A DNA stretch of 64,000 bases, from NCBI GenBank assembly GCA_031310005.1, contig CM062387.1:186001-250000 (forward strand). Reading direction: 5' to 3'. The position numbers and the translations under genes are program-made. The notes under the pieces were generated by a model. It was not told the origin of the DNA, did not search any database, and worked only from the letters and a program-made list of their open reading frames with translations. Source of the DNA: Dactylellina haptotyla (taxonomy: Eukaryota; Ascomycota; Orbiliomycetes; Orbiliales; Orbiliaceae). Positions 1 to 10,817 of the stretch are shown here, in pieces; position 1 is the stretch's first letter, and every line of letters starts with the position of its first letter.

Positions 1-2305
1 CGCCAAGTAAGGCTTGAATCTCCACAGTTGAAGTCCTATCGAGCTCTCAGATCTTCGAATAATGCCAAGCGCGTTCCCGTCCGGAATGGACTTGAGACCC
101 CAAAAACGTGCTCCGTTGGCTGGCAACGAGGGTTCTGACAGTTGTGCAGGGATGTGCACAAGGCATTTGCCGAAGCTTATCACTCGTAGAAAGCATCGAT
201 GCAATCGCGACTGATGCACCTCGATTCGGTACGCTCTGATGTTCAAAAAGTCCTCGCCATATCTCGGAAAATCCAGGATGGTTGGGTTTGGGTCATCCTG
301 CATTAATATTGCCGCGAGTTATCATGTGGTGGGTCCGTGGTGGTAGCTTGATATGTCCTATACTCCGAGCTCGATATTAATCGATGGAGACGACATAACC
401 TAGAAAATATCCACCGGTGCAAATACTTTCGGAGATAGCATCCGATTGCCTCGCCATTTGGTTGTTTAGAAGCGTCTTGGTGAAACTAAGACATCTGTAA
501 TTTTTTACACATCAATACGACGCCGCATTCCATTTCTTTGCCCGAATGATTACTCGGGTGGTGCGGTTTTGTGTTGCAGGATATCGACACCAATACGAGG
601 CAGAGGATCCCGTGTGCCACCACCAGCTCGCAGATGGCAAATTTTGACGGCGAGCGAAAGGATCTATGATTCGGTGACTTGCCTGCGCGATCGTCGAACA
701 CTGCAACCTCACCGATCTAGTTTGAAAGACCCGTCTAGCCAACATGTGAAACCTGTCTCTCCGGTACCTGATTTATTGTCCATAAGCTTATCCTCCGTCA
801 AAACACCGAGGACGGTGATTTTAACACCCACAACATGACTTTGTGTATACAAGACGACAGTTGAAGATGTACACCTGAGAGCCCTGGCTCGATAAGGCCT
901 TTAACTGTAGATATGGATGTGCTTATCTCTTATCTTGTCTCTGATCCATATGCGGCCCTGCAACGCCAACATTGGGTGTTTTGCGTTGTGAGAAAGATCG
1001 ACGGCAACCCTAGACGCGCCGACAGCTGGTACCCACCTTGGCGCCGACCACTAGCACGAAACGGGCAGCATGGCAGCGGGGATGGGCCGAATGGTGGTGC
1101 GACGGTGATTGGTTCTGGTGGTTATTCTCCGAGTCCAAGATGCGGCTAAGAAAGCTTCGAAAGCTTCGACAGCCGATTTGGTGCGCATATAAATATCTCA
1201 GCTATAGGTACGAGCGGTTGTTTGGGCGGGCTCAAGCTGGGTTCTCATTTTCAGTAGAGGAGGTCTTGTTTCAGGCGGTAGAAGCTGGAACGGCCTTGTT
1301 AGGGTGGTTGAAGGAGGAATACGAGGAAGGAGTGGTCGTCTGTACCATCAAGGTGATTGCCAAGTCTTGGTATTGAGTATTCTGTTGTTTGCGGACCAAG
1401 CTGCTATAAGTGGACGATGATTTCTTGTACTAGACGAGGCGTGAGGAGATGATGGGAATGGTTGACGTTGAGATGGTATTGGGATATGTGGTGGAGGTTG
1501 TGGCGTTCGAGATGCCGATTTAGCCGGCCGTCCCTCCTGCAGCCACATCGTATCGTTGACGACCGCGGTGACAGGCTCGAGGCAAGCGAGGGACGTTCAG
1601 GGGAGTAGCGGGCAGAAGCGAATATAGGGCCTAGGTTCGTGTTCACAGTGATAAGAATAAGTCCTCTGTAACGGCGCGTGGGTGCTTGAGTGCTTATGGT
1701 TGCACGGATACCACAAGTAACTAGTTAAATAGCATCAGTGCAACGTCCATATATTTCACTAGTGTGCTATGGTTTGGATAACAGCTGATGCAGATAGCTT
1801 AAATTCTAATATTTGCGCTGGTTACTTGATGTTATCCGATTGATATCCGGCTTTCATTCGTGGAAGCTGAGATGATACTCGTCTTTGAAGTTGAATATAC
1901 AACGGATATTTAACGAGCAACGGAAGATACAATGTCTCGAATAAATGCATCAAAAGTTATCTGTTAGTAGCTCCGCAGTGCTGTCTGGAAGGTTGCCTGT
2001 TTATATGGAAACATTTCTCGGATGAGAAATGTGTAAGCACAGCAGAAGGCAGCAGCAGTGGTTGAAAGCCCCAACCGCCCGCATAAATATAGCAGTCCCC
2101 TCTCTATTCTCCACAGATACCACAAGGAGCTCGAACTCCTTCCCAAAACCTTCCACTGCAACGTTAACCACCACAACCACCACCATTATCACAATTATCA
2201 CCACGATTACTAGTCAGTATTTGATCTCATTTACCCTTCCTATTGACTATTCTAACTTCAATCTCTTCAGCTTTAATCTTATTGAAGCTTTATGGCGAAG
2301 ATAGA
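1..2305. other. Intergenic, no convincing gene
   Basis: I see no open frame with both protein-like composition and splice support. The longest open frame (1038-1376, plus strand, 112 codons) is very rich in Trp and Arg and has no ATG at its 5' end. It could be the last exon of an unrecognised gene but is not supported. The 2100-2300 stretch is pyrimidine-rich and leads into the gene at 2306, so it probably includes its promoter and 5' UTR. Confidence 0.4.
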
Positions 2306-3015
2306 ATGCCCGCCGCACGCACTGCCAACAAGAACGGCGCCGCTGCCGGGAAGGCCAAGAAGGCCCCGGCTTCGGCCAAAAACCGGAAGCCCAACTTGTC
2401 GAGGGACGAGTCGACGCGCGAGCGGCGCGAAAAGGAGATGGAGCGAGCCCGGGCCACTCAATATATGCCCGAGTGGAGGGACGTGCCGCCAGCGCCTCCT
2501 CCACCGGCAGAGCAGGGCGAACTCCTAGCGGACGACGAGTGGGGATGGGGGATGGGTAAGCAGGCTCTCTATCAACCTTTATCTGTTCTAAGCTTCTGAC
2601 TAAACACCTACGAATAGTCTCGTCCAGACCCCAGTCGCCCCTCGCCGCTAGCTCCTTTGCTGCCGCCGACACCACCACAACTGCCGTCGACACAACGACC
2701 GTCGCCGCCGCCAATGTCGTCTCGGACGAGGCCAGCGCGAGGGAGCTCGAGCTTCACCACGAGGCTTTTCACTGGCAGACCATAGCTCGTCTGGCACAAG
2801 CTGAGGTGTTTGAAGCGAGAACGACCCCGAGTCTCCTTCAACACCGAATGAAACTCCTCATAAGCAAAGCCTCGGATGGTGATGAGTCACCGACAACTGA
2901 GGAGGCTGAGATTCGTTCTGGGCTCGAAAGCCGGATCGATCATCTCGAATCCGAAGTTGTCGCCATCCGGGAGGCTCGCTTGTCAAATAGCACCTCGCAC
3001 TGCGACCTTGAGTAG
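2306..3015 (+). CDS. Hypothetical protein, two exons, Lys/Ala-rich N-terminus, C-terminal coiled coil
   Basis: I do not recognise the family. Exons 2306-2555 and 2618-3015 are joined across a 62-nt intron (GTAAGC donor, TAG acceptor), giving about 215 aa in one continuous frame. The first 45 residues are basic and low complexity (Ala/Lys/Arg), followed by a proline stretch and an Ala/Thr/Val-rich middle. The last 80 residues, from the His-Trp-Gln segment onward, are charged, Leu-spaced and likely to form a coiled coil. There is no signal peptide or membrane segment, so a nuclear or cytoplasmic place is likely. The start was chosen as the first ATG of the basic segment. Earlier in-frame codons lie in a pyrimidine-rich leader. 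The protein ends with TAG at 3013-3015. Confidence 0.6.
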
Positions 3016-3578
3016 TGCCCTCTTACGTCCCCGCCCCCTGTTCCACGCCTATCGAGAGCTTTTATATATATATTACGATTTAGATATTTTTATATTTATA
3101 TACTCATTTCATCAAGTATTCTCGTCAAGCTCAACTAGTCACTCGTAGTCGCTTCATAATAAGCCGTATGAATCATCATATACCGAGTTTTGATCTAATT
3201 CTGTTATGTAGACACTACAGGTATACTAATTTCGAAGCCAGGCGGTACAGGGAATTTTTCACTTTATTTTTCTATCTAGTTTGACTATTCTAGAGTACAA
3301 ACTTAGGCGCTCTTGTCTAACTTGATGCTGGCGCTAGAACCACGAAAGCATCTAACCGTGATCTTTTCGTATGAGATGCCTTGGCAGCTGCATATAAAAC
3401 TGGGGGAGATAGAGGACTTCTAAATAGTCATATCTTTGGGCAAAAAAGGAAACGTATGAGTGGAAAGCCAGAGGACACAGTCGATCTTGACATGGGCAGT
3501 TATAAAAAATAAGCAGTTTTTGAAAGAAAAGTCAAACCAAGGTGTGCGCATCGCACAGCGCTATAAATAGAGCCCGAT
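3016..3578. other. Intergenic between convergent genes
   Basis: About 560 bases between the 3' ends of the plus-strand gene at 2306 and the minus-strand gene at 3579. AT-rich with short TATATA runs near 3064-3085; no coding signal seen. Confidence 0.5.
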
Positions 3579-4541
3579 CTAATCAATGTTATTGTCCATT
3601 TCATCCTTGTCATTGTCAGTATCAGCAGCGCCCTGATAATCGCCATAACCATCTTCAGACATCGGTTCAACGAAACCATCGGACTCTTGATCCGTTGGCG
3701 GGCAGCTAGGCGGTGCCCAATGTTGATGGTCCCGGAGCAGTTGGTTTCCATCTCCCTTCCACAACGAGAAATGCTTTTCAAGCTCCTTAATCACATCGTA
3801 CCAATTCCAAAGGAACTTCCCGGTGGATGGGTCCATCTTTTTGACGGCCTGATTTCTACCTCTCTTTGGGCCAATTCTGATATCTGGCTTCACGAAAAAT
3901 ATTGCTCCCTGATACGCGTTCACTGCCCTTAGTGGTGTGACTAAGAGCCAAGGATAGCTCCTCGAGCCTGAAATCGTATCCTCTAGTTGGATGAATGGAT
4001 TTGCGTTCATAAATGGTGGTGTGGCAGTTGAGATATGCTCCAAAAAGTCCGGGTAATGGTTCCACCTTTGGAGTAGTGTTATGAACACCATCTCTACTGA
4101 TCGTTTAAAGTCTACAGAAACAATCAGAAATAGCTTTCTCCAGCGTATTACGGACTGGGTTTCGTCAACAGTGGAATAAATGAAATGAACCTGCTTACCG
4201 GCTTTGTGATATTCAATCTCGACAATCGAGAAGAGATATCCGCGAAAGAGCTGGTTATACCCCGGCGCTGTATCGGAGATCAAACGGCGGACAATTCTAC
4301 AACGTAGACCCGCGTCCTGGTTGTTCAAGTAGCTGTTCAGAGACTCAAACGCCATCTGCTCGATTTTGTTAGCAAGCCGTTCATAACCGGGCATTTTGTC
4401 AGACGTTGCATCGCAGAGCCTAAGATGCTCCTCGATTATCCCTTTAGTTTGATCGAAGAGCTCGATACTTGCTAATGGGGAATTTCGATTCAAGCCAGCT
4501 GATGGCGGCACCTGATTGTTAGACGCTGAAGATCCGCTCAT
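3579..4541 (-). CDS. Hypothetical protein with acidic C-terminus; probable unannotated in-frame intron
   Basis: An uninterrupted frame of 320 codons starts at the ATG at 4541. The family is not recognised. The N-terminal two thirds look globular, with no signal peptide or membrane helix. The last 40 residues are Asp/Glu-rich and probably disordered. The segment 4112-4198 has every mark of an intron: a GTAAGC donor, a CTGAT-type branch, a TTTCTGTAG acceptor, and a length of 87 nt, exactly 29 codons. Splicing it out would leave the frame intact and give a 291-residue protein. Without transcripts I cannot say whether it is removed always, sometimes or never. The codons inside it (His-Phe-Ile-Tyr-Ser and so on) are not obviously anomalous. 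Confidence 0.6.
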   Translation of the reverse strand: MSGSSASNNQVPPSAGLNRNSPLASIELFDQTKGIIEEHLRLCDATSDKMPGYERLANKIEQMAFESLNSYLNNQDAGLRCRIVRRLISDTAPGYNQLFRGYLFSIVEIEYHKAGKQVHFIYSTVDETQSVIRWRKLFLIVSVDFKRSVEMVFITLLQRWNHYPDFLEHISTATPPFMNANPFIQLEDTISGSRSYPWLLVTPLRAVNAYQGAIFFVKPDIRIGPKRGRNQAVKKMDPSTGKFLWNWYDVIKELEKHFSLWKGDGNQLLRDHQHWAPPSCPPTDQESDGFVEPMSEDGYGDYQGAADTDNDKDEMDNNID

Positions 4542-5068
4542 TTTTTCTTATGTGATTGATGGATTTTCTATGCAAGTTATTGAATTGAATAGCTAAGCTC
4601 TGAGTTTAGATGGGATATGAAACCGTAATGATAGGATTGGATGGGTGGGCTTGGACTAAACGCGCTCTTCAAGTTTTCTGCTATTTGTGGTGAATTGTAA
4701 ATGTGTGGGAGAGACGTCATCATATACCGATCGATGGATAGCACGAAGGGTTTCATATGCGTGCAATCAGAATACCCCTCTCTCGGCACTCCAATTCTGG
4801 ACGTGGACGATGAGGGGAAATTTAGATAACATGACCGTGAGAACTACTTCCAGTAAAAACATCTTGGAACTTTAATTGTGCTGTATATGATAACTACGTG
4901 TGATGTTAAGTTTGCTGTTTTATCTAGTCTGATCGTTACCCGCCTCCGGCTTACGAAACAAATCGTTACTCGAATCACCAGCGTAAAATACCAGTAGCTG
5001 AACTAGATATAGTTAATAGAGAGTCTAGAAACCATAGCTTTTGATACCATGTCGGGTTAATCGTTACC
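4542..5068. other. Upstream region of the 3579-4541 gene
   Basis: AT-rich sequence with short open frames on both strands and no recognisable product. Probably holds the promoter of the minus-strand gene ending at 4541; I see no clear TATA box. Confidence 0.4.
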
Positions 5069-5459
5069 GAATGCCTTGGTACCGGGAATAAGAAGGGGAA
5101 GCAGAAAGACAAGATAGACAAGAAAGAAGAAGACGAAGAAGAATGAGGAGGATGGGACGAAGAGGTGATCCGCGGGACCCTGTTTGCCCTTCTTCCCACC
5201 AAGGAAGAAATAATAGTCGCCTTCCGCGCCGCCAAAACTCTAGCTTAAGCCCAGGTCGCTGATCTCTGGACCTGGTCACTAACTTTGTAACTATTTCGAA
5301 GTCCTCATTGTTGCCAACCAGATGTTGATGGACCAGTACGGAGCGGACCCGGATTCCATCGCCAGAGTGCAAACTCTGGAACGAGAATTGAAAGAAGCGA
5401 GATCTTGGTTTTTTTTTCTTTTTGAGCAGCCACCGAAGTATATATACAGCAGCTACTAA
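5069..5459 (+). pseudogene. Decayed coding fragment with in-frame stops and a frame change
   Basis: The plus strand reads as protein-like sequence broken by stops. One frame from 5069 gives a Lys/Glu-rich stretch, a TGA at about 5141, then a globular segment containing GTLFALLPTKEEIIVAFRAA, ending at TAA 5246-5248. A second frame, shifted by +1, runs from about 5295 and includes FEVLIVANQMLMDQYGAD and TLERELKEARSW before TAA at 5457. The two stops could come from CGA to TGA and CAA to TAA changes, as expected of RIP-type mutation. I do not recognise the parent family. The composition argues for a former gene rather than chance, but it is short, and unrecognised introns remain an alternative for the second break. 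Confidence 0.35.
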
Positions 5460-5755
5460 CTACCACCACATCTATCGCTACAGTTGCCGTTACTACTAAT
5501 GCTAATAATACTATTACCGTTGCATTGATGCTGCCGATTCCCAATTTTGGGGTAGAATACTTGGTGAAAATAAGAATCGAAGAGCTATGCCAGATTATAA
5601 GGATAGTCGCGAAATTAGAGATTTACTTGTTACCGGTGGCGGAACAAGACTATAATGAGAGGAGTTTTATTCATGTTTATAACGTTTAATCTTAGGTAAT
5701 TGTAGCTAGCAATAAGCAGCTTCAATTGGATCCAATGGTCGAGCACTAGCTCGAC

Positions 5756-6938
5756 TTAGTGACCTCCTGTAGTAGGCAGGCCCAAAAACACCTTGAAGGA
5801 ATCGTAAATCAACCACTGCAGGCCCGTCAGAGTACCAATCATGGCAATTCTAACAGGCAGGCCGTTCCAGAGTCCTCTAAATCCAATATTGCCGTAGATA
5901 CGAGACATTGCTTTACCTGCGGATTCACCAGCTGTGTGTAACAATATTTATTAGTATCACAAAAATAACATATCTCGAGATCCAACTTTGGCTTCACCAA
6001 AAACAACAAAAAAACCAAAAACACCAAAAACTTACCTTTTCGATCTGAATTCAGCTTTGAGACCATGACGTCTGATGGATGACTTCCAAGAGCACACAGT
6101 ATACCTGCGATATAACCAGCTAGAAACGAAACACCCGTCTGAGCTAATGGGCCATAGTCTTCTTTTTTGCCACTTAGAGCCTTGCTATAGATTAAATTGA
6201 CAGTTGCTTCAAACGAGCTGAATTTAATCATAGTATAAGGCACATTTTTTGTTAGATAAGATGTCAGCATGATTCTCTAGAGGTTCAAGTAAGTCCCTGC
6301 GATGATATTTGACCAAAATATCAAAAAACGCAGAAATTTGTGTTACAAGCGCAATTTTGGGTATTGAGTTGGCTTACTTGTCTTCCCCAGAGCGGAACAA
6401 TGCCAGCATATAGCTTTGATATGCCTCCTTCAGCTGTGGTCTTGGCCCAGGCGTGTCGCATGTTTTTTGCATAAGGTGGGATGGTGGTCTGCATCCTGAC
6501 TTTGAGGGCCTCGAACGGACACAGCAGGATATCGGCAAGGAACTCTGCAGACGCCGATGCGCCAAGATAGACGACGGTGCGGTTCGTATTCGGGAACAGT
6601 TCGTCGCCGTAGAGGTGCTTGAAGATCTCGTAGAAGCCATATTTTCCAAATCCTTGCGCGGAATAGCCGACAAGAGTTGGGCTCCAGCCGGTAAAGATAC
6701 CCTTCAGCCCTTCTTTGGCGAATATTGTCCTCCAGCCTTGTATGTTGGACTTGTAAAGGCTCGGGTCGACTTGTCTTCTGGTCTTGACAAGGTCGAGAGG
6801 GGTAACGAAGGTGTGAGTCGGTCCACAGGCGACGATGCCCCCGAGCATACACGCAGCATAGTATTTGGACGAGTAGAGCTCTATCTTTCCGAATGGAAGC
6901 TTTCTAGTGTCCACTTTTGGTGGTCCGAGGGCCGACAT
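5756..6938 (-). CDS. PIC2: Mitochondrial phosphate/copper carrier, Pic2-like (SLC25 family)
   Basis: An inner-mitochondrial-membrane carrier. Yeast Pic2 imports phosphate and has been shown to carry copper into the matrix. Exons on the minus strand: 6938-6378, 6276-6036 and 5931-5756, giving about 325 aa. Three carrier repeats are visible, each with a PxD/E-type motif: TPLDLVKTR in repeat 1, CPFEALKVR in repeat 2 and HPSDVMVSK in repeat 3. The segment [16 protein letters not shown] and the C-terminal GLPTTG resemble Pic2 more than Mir1. The last intron (donor GTAAGT, acceptor ACACAG) is clean. The first intron is odd: the family joins Gln directly to (Ile/Val)-Pro-Tyr-Thr-Met, but the only phase-compatible AG (at 6277) adds 11 residues before Val-Pro-Tyr. 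Divergent from the thioredoxin-fold gene at 7394, sharing about 455 bp of promoter. Confidence 0.9.
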
Positions 6939-7393
6939 CTTGAGCTCTTATGGCGAATTAGTATTAAATTGATATCTTATCTACCGATTGCGGTCTTTAT
7001 CGGCACGGGACCGCAACGGTATTTCGATTCTGCGACTTTGAACGTCAATCAGTCAGCATCTAGAAGAGTAATTTGATGCTCGAATTCAGATTAAGATAAG
7101 ACCTTTTATACTAACGACGGATCACTGCGGAAGACGAGCACATGCGGAAAGATTGGAAGTTTGACGTCATTGGCGATAAGCTTCGCACCCCGGCTTCAGC
7201 TAACGATCTTGTCCGTTCGGGTTTGATCGTCAAGCGAGCGTTGCAACACTCAAAATACCACATTCTGCAACGCCGGAGCGTACAAACGGTCTGTTTCGTG
7301 CTCGCATTCCATTGGGGAATTGTTTGTTGACAGGCGCGTCCCAGGGGCACCGATGTATTGACATAGTAGGCCTAACACGAGCATACCCGAAGA

Positions 7394-7901
7394 ATGGTGT
7401 CCGCAGAAATTTGCAGGTGAGGCTATGCGTCGTTTTATATATCCAGGCAGCGGCCGGTTTCTAACATTTTAATCTAGGTCGGAGGATTTCAAACAGATCC
7501 TCGCTCTTGGGAAGCCTACGATCGTATTTGTGACGTGGGTTGCCTGCGGCTCCTGCGATGACATTGCTCCTTTATTCGAGGAATTATCCGACAATTACAA
7601 AGACTTCGCTTTTGCCGAGACAGAGAAGGATTCTAGTATCGGGAAGAAGCTGTGCAAAAAGCACGGCCTCAAATCTTTTCGTAGGTGCCCCGAAGTGCTA
7701 CTTTGGACCCTGCTAACTACCCCAGCTCGATTTCTCATATACAACGCGAGGCTGCCTGACGATGTGATAACGACATATCGCCTGCGCGTGGGGGACGGAG
7801 TCGTTATAATTGAAAAAGGGGACAAGAGAGGCAAGCTGATAGGTGTTTTAGATAGTTTTTCACGGCAAGGCACGCGTCAGGCAAGCAAGGCCCGAATTTA
7901 G
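7394..7901 (+). CDS. Small thioredoxin-fold protein with CGSC active site
   Basis: A probable thiol-disulfide oxidoreductase of 133 aa with no signal peptide. Exons 7394-7416, 7478-7680 and 7726-7901. The first intron is 61 nt. The second is only 45 nt and in phase, so the genomic frame reads through it; it has a perfect CTGCTAAC branch and CAG acceptor. Its removal restores the Ser-Phe-Pro-Arg-Phe-Leu-Ile-Tyr segment, which is the cis-proline loop of thioredoxins (Pro76). The redox motif is Cys31-Gly-Ser-Cys34 inside FVTWVACGSCDD, close to the classical WCGPC but with Ser in place of Pro and one residue more between Trp and Cys. The C-terminal 30 residues are basic and atypical. Head-to-head with the mitochondrial carrier, which may mean shared regulation (inference). 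Confidence 0.75.
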
Positions 7902-8898
7902 AAGGCCTGAGCTACGGCCTGGTTGTGCTTATACGTCGAACATCCTGTCAACGTTATCTTAGTCTAACAATATATCAATATTCTCGCCCTCAATTTTCAC
8001 CGATGCTAATCCCAGCTTCAAATTTGTAAGTGGCGATCTGGAACCTGTCGTAGCTGGCATCAGATGGTACCCCAGGGGCTACATGCAGCGTAAGCATTGG
8101 GTTGCTCGAAGCGAGCAGAATGGAGCAGGATGATGTTATCTTAATCGGATGAATACGAATAATACCTCCACGTGTGGACAGCTCGACAGGGACTCGCAGC
8201 CAAAGATTTAAAATTTCAAGGGAGCCGCTTCTATATCCAAAAGGGTCATCGAATATGCTTTCCGGAAAGGGTCTTATCAACATAATATTATAGATTTGCT
8301 GGGGTGAGATAGCTCATTCTCACATGGTATACGGAGGTTTGGTGTGCGCGTCAACAATGGCAAACCCTCAAGCTATAATGGCTCAAAGTCTTGGTCATAC
8401 AGCCAAGTGCGATATAAATGCAGCTACTTCGCCTTCCGAAACATCGAGGGGCTCGGCCAACTTGTTTTCACGATTTTCTTCGTGCTCAATTCGCCGGAAG
8501 GATTCTTCCTACTATTAGCCGGTGATCACTAATCACCACGTTCCGAAGCGCTGGGCAACACACAGCGCTCGCGATCGAGCGAGCTGATGAATCCCCTGTC
8601 AACGTGCCGAGGAACCACGAACTACAATTGGAGACTCATGATGAACTGGAGAATAGCCAAGCTTGATATCGCGGAGAGCGAACGCGAGAGCGAACAATGG
8701 CGGCTGAATTGAAGCTCGACAACGCATCTCGTCCAACTTGGAATCATGTGAAAATTTACCTCAAGGAGCCGCAGTTTACCCAGCGATTGAAATGCTACAT
8801 ATTGCAATGGCTCGAAGTATAAATAGACGCCCGTATTGCAGCTATAGTTACTTGCACATCACACTCGCCGGTCAATTTTAATAAATAAATCCGCTACA
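7902..8898. other. Intergenic plus promoter of the 8899 gene
   Basis: About 1 kb with no gene I can support. A 97-codon minus-strand frame (7990-8283) starts with ATG but shows no recognisable motif. The last 100 bases contain a clear TATA box and a pyrimidine-containing leader for the secreted protein at 8899. Confidence 0.4.
8818..8825 (+). promoter_or_regulatory. TATA box for the 8899 secreted protein
   Basis: TATAAATA lies 74 bases before the ATG at 8899, a normal spacing for a strongly regulated fungal gene with a short 5' leader. Confidence 0.6.
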
Positions 8899-9405
8899 AT
8901 GCTTTTGAACTCCCTCCTCTCTATGCTGCCAGTGCTCCCGGTGCTAACAGGGTCGGCCCCAACCGATGCAGCCCCCGCCCGCGCGAAGCTGGAGAAAAGA
9001 GATTCCAGCGAAGTCATTTATCTCACCGCATTAAACATTCCCACCGTCATCACGGTATACGTAGCCTACGTCGCATACTATCCAAACTCCACAATCGCAT
9101 TCGCTAGTGTCGATCCTGACCCGCTGGACGAGACACTCGGTCCCTGGGGCGGAACTGGTACCGCGCAATGGAACACTTGGCCAGAGCCATGTTCCGGAAA
9201 TAGACATTACGACATACTATTCCCGTCGGGAGTCACATTCAATGTCGATATCAACCCGGGGGCGCAAGCCGCATCACCTGGAACGATCGTTGGGGGTGGT
9301 TGGAACGGATTTAACGGATTTAAATGCGTTAGGGACAATGGAAGAGTGCTCCTAACAGCTGGAACAGGAGTTGTAAACATCTTGATGAACTGCACGAGGA
9401 CATAA
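8899..9405 (+). CDS. Small secreted protein with Kex2 site, candidate effector
   Basis: An intronless frame of 168 aa. Residues 1-20 form a hydrophobic signal peptide (Leu/Val/Pro-rich). A short Ala/Pro propeptide follows, ending in Leu-Glu-Lys33-Arg34, a canonical Kex2 processing site, so the mature secreted protein would be about 134 aa. The mature part starts with an aliphatic stretch (SEVIYLTALNIPTVITVYVA) and is Gly/Asn/Trp-rich toward the end. It holds only three cysteines, an odd number. I do not recognise a family. Size, signal, Kex2 site and a strong TATA box fit a secreted effector or small wall protein; that role is inference. It sits next to plant cell-wall enzyme genes. Confidence 0.7.
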   Translation: MLLNSLLSMLPVLPVLTGSAPTDAAPARAKLEKRDSSEVIYLTALNIPTVITVYVAYVAYYPNSTIAFASVDPDPLDETLGPWGGTGTAQWNTWPEPCSGNRHYDILFPSGVTFNVDINPGAQAASPGTIVGGGWNGFNGFKCVRDNGRVLLTAGTGVVNILMNCTRT

Positions 9406-10817
9406 AATTGCATTTGTATATAGAGTACGAATTAAGTCACAAATTCCCCAAGCGGTGTTTGCGTTAGGTACATTGTGAGGCATTGTGATGCGGTTTAGCT
9501 ACAATTACTGCAGACTAAGCTATAAAGGTATGTTTTAAGTCGAGTAGAGCTCGATTGCATCCCTTGGGTGTCTGCACCGTATGCTGGGCTTACTTAGGTC
9601 TTAGTTAAGGTACGGTTATTGTTGCCTACGGCATGATATATAGTTATCATATGAGCGTATGGAAGTTCGTTAGAATTTTATCTTATAACTGAAGACTCAG
9701 AAAAACGATAGCAAATGCAAACATTAATCGCGTATGCACAGGCGATTTCTCAATAGGATATCCAAGCCTCATAAAATGCAACAAGGTCTCGCGTTGTCGT
9801 AAGAATGACATACAAACTACTATCTACTATTCATACGGTATATTGTAGTTTATACTTGGAGGATCTCGAGATAAGCTCCGAAGCAAGTATTTCAAGCTAT
9901 TTTATATATTCTTTGCGCTAGCTCCCCCGCCGGCGATTTCGGCATCATCGACAGTTGACACAACACCAAAAGTAGAGCTTTCCGTCCATCAGCTAACCTG
10001 CAAACAGCGAGGATACTCTGATACCCGCAAGTACTAATTGTAGTTTACATTTGACCTTTTTGGTTTGATAAAGAGAAGCATCGTTGAGTTGATCAGGTTG
10101 AACGGCACCGATTTCCTAAGACCGCGTAAAAATATTTCACAAGCCTAGGCTCGATAGCTAGCTGTCGAACGGGTGTTTCTGGTTAGCGAAATTAACTATT
10201 GGCGTGGCTATCATCCAATATATAACCCAGTAAGCCCAAGTCAAAGTCGCAGATAAAATTCTCATTTTTCTCGCTCTTTCGTGTTTACTAATAACAATTA
10301 CCGGCCGACGCTGGCCCTGCAATCACCGATCCAGATCAGATCGTCACATATCTGGCGACTTTGCAAATGGAGAGAAGATGGAGAAGCTCGTTGTTGAATT
10401 TATTTCAACCCCAAACTTGTATACTTTTGCTCCTCTCGCGGCCGAGGTAATTCGGGCAAGTTATCTTCGGTATATTCTGAGCAGGTTCATTATCACATGT
10501 CACTTGTGTAATTTCACAATATTCCTTTCCATCTAGATTCTCAGTCTAGATCCTATCTTATTTACGTCAGACACGGATGTAAAAATCGAAAATATATATT
10601 AGTACCAACCTACAGCTACTCGGCTGCAAGAAAGTAGGAACAAAGTCCTGGCTTTGATGTACAGAAGTAAAACAAATTATATACACGAATAAGATGAAAT
10701 CCTTGTTTCTATAAAGTGAAGAAATCTTCCGCGAGATTCCATTGAACAGAGTGCAAGCACTTGGCGTGCGTTTTAGACCCAAATGCCACCGACAACGGAT
10801 TCAATCGCGTTAATGGA
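9406..10817. other. Intergenic, nothing recognised
   Basis: About 1.4 kb between the 3' end of the gene at 8899 and the 3' end of the AA9 gene. AT-rich, with only short open frames lacking motifs or splice support. Confidence 0.45.

Noticed and set aside
1038-1376. 112-codon Trp/Arg-rich plus-strand frame
   Set aside because: No ATG at its start and no upstream exon found; kept only as a remark in the gap entry.
2247-2714. 155-codon minus-strand frame
   Set aside because: Antisense shadow of the two-exon gene at 2306; Ala/Val/Arg composition from GC-rich codons.
7990-8283. 97-codon minus-strand frame with ATG
   Set aside because: No domain, signal or splice context; length is within chance expectation for this base composition.
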